Positions 4,402 to 5,797 of a stretch of DNA of 5,797 nt are shown piece by piece. Below the pieces are notes generated by a model that was not told the origin of the DNA, did no database searches, and saw nothing but the letters and a program-made list of their open reading frames with translations. The position numbers and the translations under genes were made by a program. The stretch is from Candidatus Tayloriibacteriota bacterium (GTDB lineage: Bacteria; Patescibacteriota; Minisyncoccia; Phycocordibacterales; JAKAEA01), in assembly GCA_029288535.1 (NCBI GenBank), contig JARIGY010000018.1:1-5797 (forward strand). The letters are read 5' to 3'. The first letter of the stretch is position 1; each line of letters opens with the position of its first letter.

Positions 4402-5724
4402 ATGTATAATAGCAACTCAAGCAGCAATGGCCCGCGAAAGCCTTTTTCTCGCACAAATTCTCGTCCCGGTTCGTCCCGTCCTAGCACCTACGCCGGTTCA
4501 AACCCGCGTCCTGCCGGATCTTATTCAAGCAGCTCGCGTCCGCCATTTCGCGGTGGCAGCAGATTTGGCGGCGGCCGCCCATCCGGCAATCGAGGCGGAG
4601 CAGGCAAACGCCCTCATGGCGTCTATATCGACCCGAACAAGTTCATCAACAAAGCAGTCATCACCGAAGAGATCGAGCATTTCAAGCCCGAACACAAGTT
4701 CGATGACTTTGCCGTAAATCCGGTTTTGAAAGCGGCTATCAAGTCGAAAGGCTATGAATTGCCGACACCTATCCAGGACCGCACCATTCCGCACATTCTT
4801 CAGGGTGCCGACATTGTCGGTATCGCCAACACCGGTACCGGCAAGACCGCCGCGTTTCTCATTCCACTTATCAACAAAGTGCTCTTGAATCCGAAAGAGC
4901 AGGTCATGATCCTTGCGCCGACTCGCGAGCTTGCGATCCAGATCAACGAAGAGCTCAAGGGCTTCACCCGCGGCATGAAAATGTTTTCTGTCTGCTGCGT
5001 CGGAGGCATGAGTATCACCAAGCAGATTTCCGATCTTCGCTATCAATACAATTTCATCATCGGTACTCCGGGCCGCATCAAAGACCTTATCGAGCGCCGC
5101 ATGATCATTCTTTCCGAATTCAATTCCATCGTGCTCGACGAAGCCGACCGCATGCTCGACATGGGTTTCATCAATGACATGCGCCTCATCATGGCCGGCA
5201 TGCCGAAGAAGCGCCATACGCTTTTCTTCTCAGCGACCCTTTCTCCCGACATCGAGAAGCTCATCCATGAATTCCTGAATCAGCCGGTGCGCATTTCCGT
5301 CAAGACCCGCGATACGTCAAAGAATATCGACCAGGACGTCGTCCGCGTCGGAGCAGGCATGAACAAGCTCGATATGCTGAACGACCTTTTGCAGAAAAAA
5401 GATTTTACCAAAGTCATCGTTTTCAGCCGCACCAAGCACGGCGCCGAAAAGCTCTCAAAGCTTCTCGTTCAGAAAGGCATCAAAGTCGAATCGATCCACG
5501 GCGACAAGAACCACTCGAGGCGCCAGCAGGCCCTCAAGGCGTTCAAGGAAAATAAAGTCCAGGTGCTTGTAGCGACCGACGTTGCTGCCCGCGGACTCGA
5601 TATCGCCGATGTCTCGCATGTCGTAAATTACGACGTGCCGGCAACCTACGACGACTATGTCCACCGCATCGGCCGCACCGGCCGCGGCGACAAGAAGGGC
5701 AAGGCGCTTACGTTCCTCGAATAA
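4402..5724 (+). CDS. DEAD-box ATP-dependent RNA helicase with RGG/Ser-rich N-terminal tail, 440 aa
   Basis: Residues 1-73 form a low-complexity Ser/Arg/Gly/Pro tail with RGG-type repeats (FRGGSRFGGGRP at 49-60, NRGGAGKR at 63-70), probably disordered and RNA-binding. The helicase core has the aromatic F100 and Q motif GYELPTPIQ (117-125), motif I ANTGTGKT (142-149), Ia PTRELA (173-178), Ib TPGR (222-225), II DEAD (246-249), III SAT (277-279), IV VIVFSRT (338-344), V ATDVAARGLD (391-400) and VI HRIGRTGR (421-428). All catalytic motifs are intact, so it should be an active cytoplasmic RNA-remodelling ATPase. The closest general types are RhlE and CsdA, with likely roles in ribosome assembly or RNA decay. 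The protein ends only 12 residues after motif VI, shorter than the usual RecA2 tail. An in-frame TAA precedes the adapter, so this end is not an assembly truncation. The leader suggests translational control. Confidence 0.95.
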   Translation: MYNSNSSSNGPRKPFSRTNSRPGSSRPSTYAGSNPRPAGSYSSSSRPPFRGGSRFGGGRPSGNRGGAGKRPHGVYIDPNKFINKAVITEEIEHFKPEHKFDDFAVNPVLKAAIKSKGYELPTPIQDRTIPHILQGADIVGIANTGTGKTAAFLIPLINKVLLNPKEQVMILAPTRELAIQINEELKGFTRGMKMFSVCCVGGMSITKQISDLRYQYNFIIGTPGRIKDLIERRMIILSEFNSIVLDEADRMLDMGFINDMRLIMAGMPKKRHTLFFSATLSPDIEKLIHEFLNQPVRISVKTRDTSKNIDQDVVRVGAGMNKLDMLNDLLQKKDFTKVIVFSRTKHGAEKLSKLLVQKGIKVESIHGDKNHSRRQQALKAFKENKVQVLVATDVAARGLDIADVSHVVNYDVPATYDDYVHRIGRTGRGDKKGKALTFLE

Positions 5725-5728
5725 CTCA

Positions 5729-5758
5729 TGGTACAATAATAGGCATGAAGCCTACGCG
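5729..5758 (+). promoter_or_regulatory. Extended -10 promoter and possible start of a leaderless downstream gene
   Basis: TG-G-TACAAT (5729-5737) matches an extended -10 element. Transcription should begin at about 5744, which is next to an ATG at 5745-5747 followed by codons for KPTR before the adapter begins. A leaderless gene is possible, but only five codons are present and no -35 is clear. The 5-bp hairpin TAGGC-ATGAA-GCCTA (5740-5754) offers a competing reading as part of a helicase terminator. Confidence 0.3.
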
Positions 5759-5797
5759 CTGTCTCTTATACACATCTGACGCTGCCGACGACGAGGT
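5759..5797 (+). other. Untrimmed Nextera/Tn5 sequencing adapter, not genomic
   Basis: Bases 5759-5777 are CTGTCTCTTATACACATCT, the 19-bp Tn5 mosaic end used in Nextera libraries. They are followed directly by GACGCTGCCGACGA (5778-5791), the rest of the Read 1-side adapter in reverse complement. The last six bases, CGAGGT, are where an i5 index would lie. The contig therefore ran off the end of a library insert at 5758, and nothing biological can be read from these 39 bases. Confidence 0.97.

Noticed and set aside
4525..5217. Long minus-strand open frame opposite the helicase
   Set aside because: The translation has no recognisable domain and mirrors a fully motif-rich helicase gene on the plus strand. 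It is a shadow of helicase codon usage.
5759..5777. Mosaic end as sign of a Tn5 or IS50 insertion
   Set aside because: It continues directly into the Nextera adapter and there is no transposase gene. It is library sequence.

Overview
The window reads as a short metagenomic contig from a small-genome bacterium, most likely of the Patescibacteria (Candidate Phyla Radiation). This rests on recognising the protein types: a DEAD-box helicase with a short RGG/Ser-rich N-terminal tail and almost nothing after motif VI, a CPR-like ABC-F ATPase, and tiny single-helix zinc-ribbon proteins. It is an inference and no phylogeny could be run. The zinc-ribbon genes both end in TGA at the same aligned position, which fits the standard bacterial code rather than a recoded UGA.

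Both ends look artificial. The first ~130 bases are about 68% G+C by hand count (82 of the first 120) and encode a piece of a MacB/ADOP-type ABC permease periplasmic domain. That piece is joined in frame to an ABC-F gene that has lost its N-terminus and first Walker A motif, so it is probably a chimeric assembly. The last 39 bases (5759-5797) are an untrimmed Nextera/Tn5 adapter.

Between the ends, the plus strand carries the truncated ABC-F gene (to 1406) with its own terminator. Four minus-strand genes follow: zinc-ribbon protein A (1763-1530), a classical SDR (2549-1824), zinc-ribbon protein B (2898-2662) and a YhiN/BaiN/HI0933-family flavoprotein (4253-2976). A 148-bp intergenic region then separates the flavoprotein from a divergent DEAD-box helicase (4402-5724). 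The helicase has a near-consensus promoter and a structured leader of about 94 nt.

The most distinctive feature is the pair of zinc-ribbon cassettes. Each is a complete unit of sigma70-like promoter (17-bp spacer), 29-nt interval to the ATG, AGGAG Shine-Dalgarno, 77/78-aa membrane-anchored CxxC-CxxC protein and strong GACCAT-stem terminator. Each sits directly behind an unrelated enzyme gene on the same strand, so each cassette also ends the transcript of the gene before it. The two are diverged paralogues with conserved control regions. The second notable signal is a possible three-way-junction RNA in the helicase leader that would bury its ribosome-binding site.

Three of the larger genes plausibly act on ribosomes or RNA: the ABC-F factor, the flavoprotein (its family includes an rRNA dihydrouridine synthase) and the helicase. 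No CRISPR array, tRNA, rRNA or transposase gene was seen. No gene-free stretch exceeds 150 bases, apart from the artificial 3' end.
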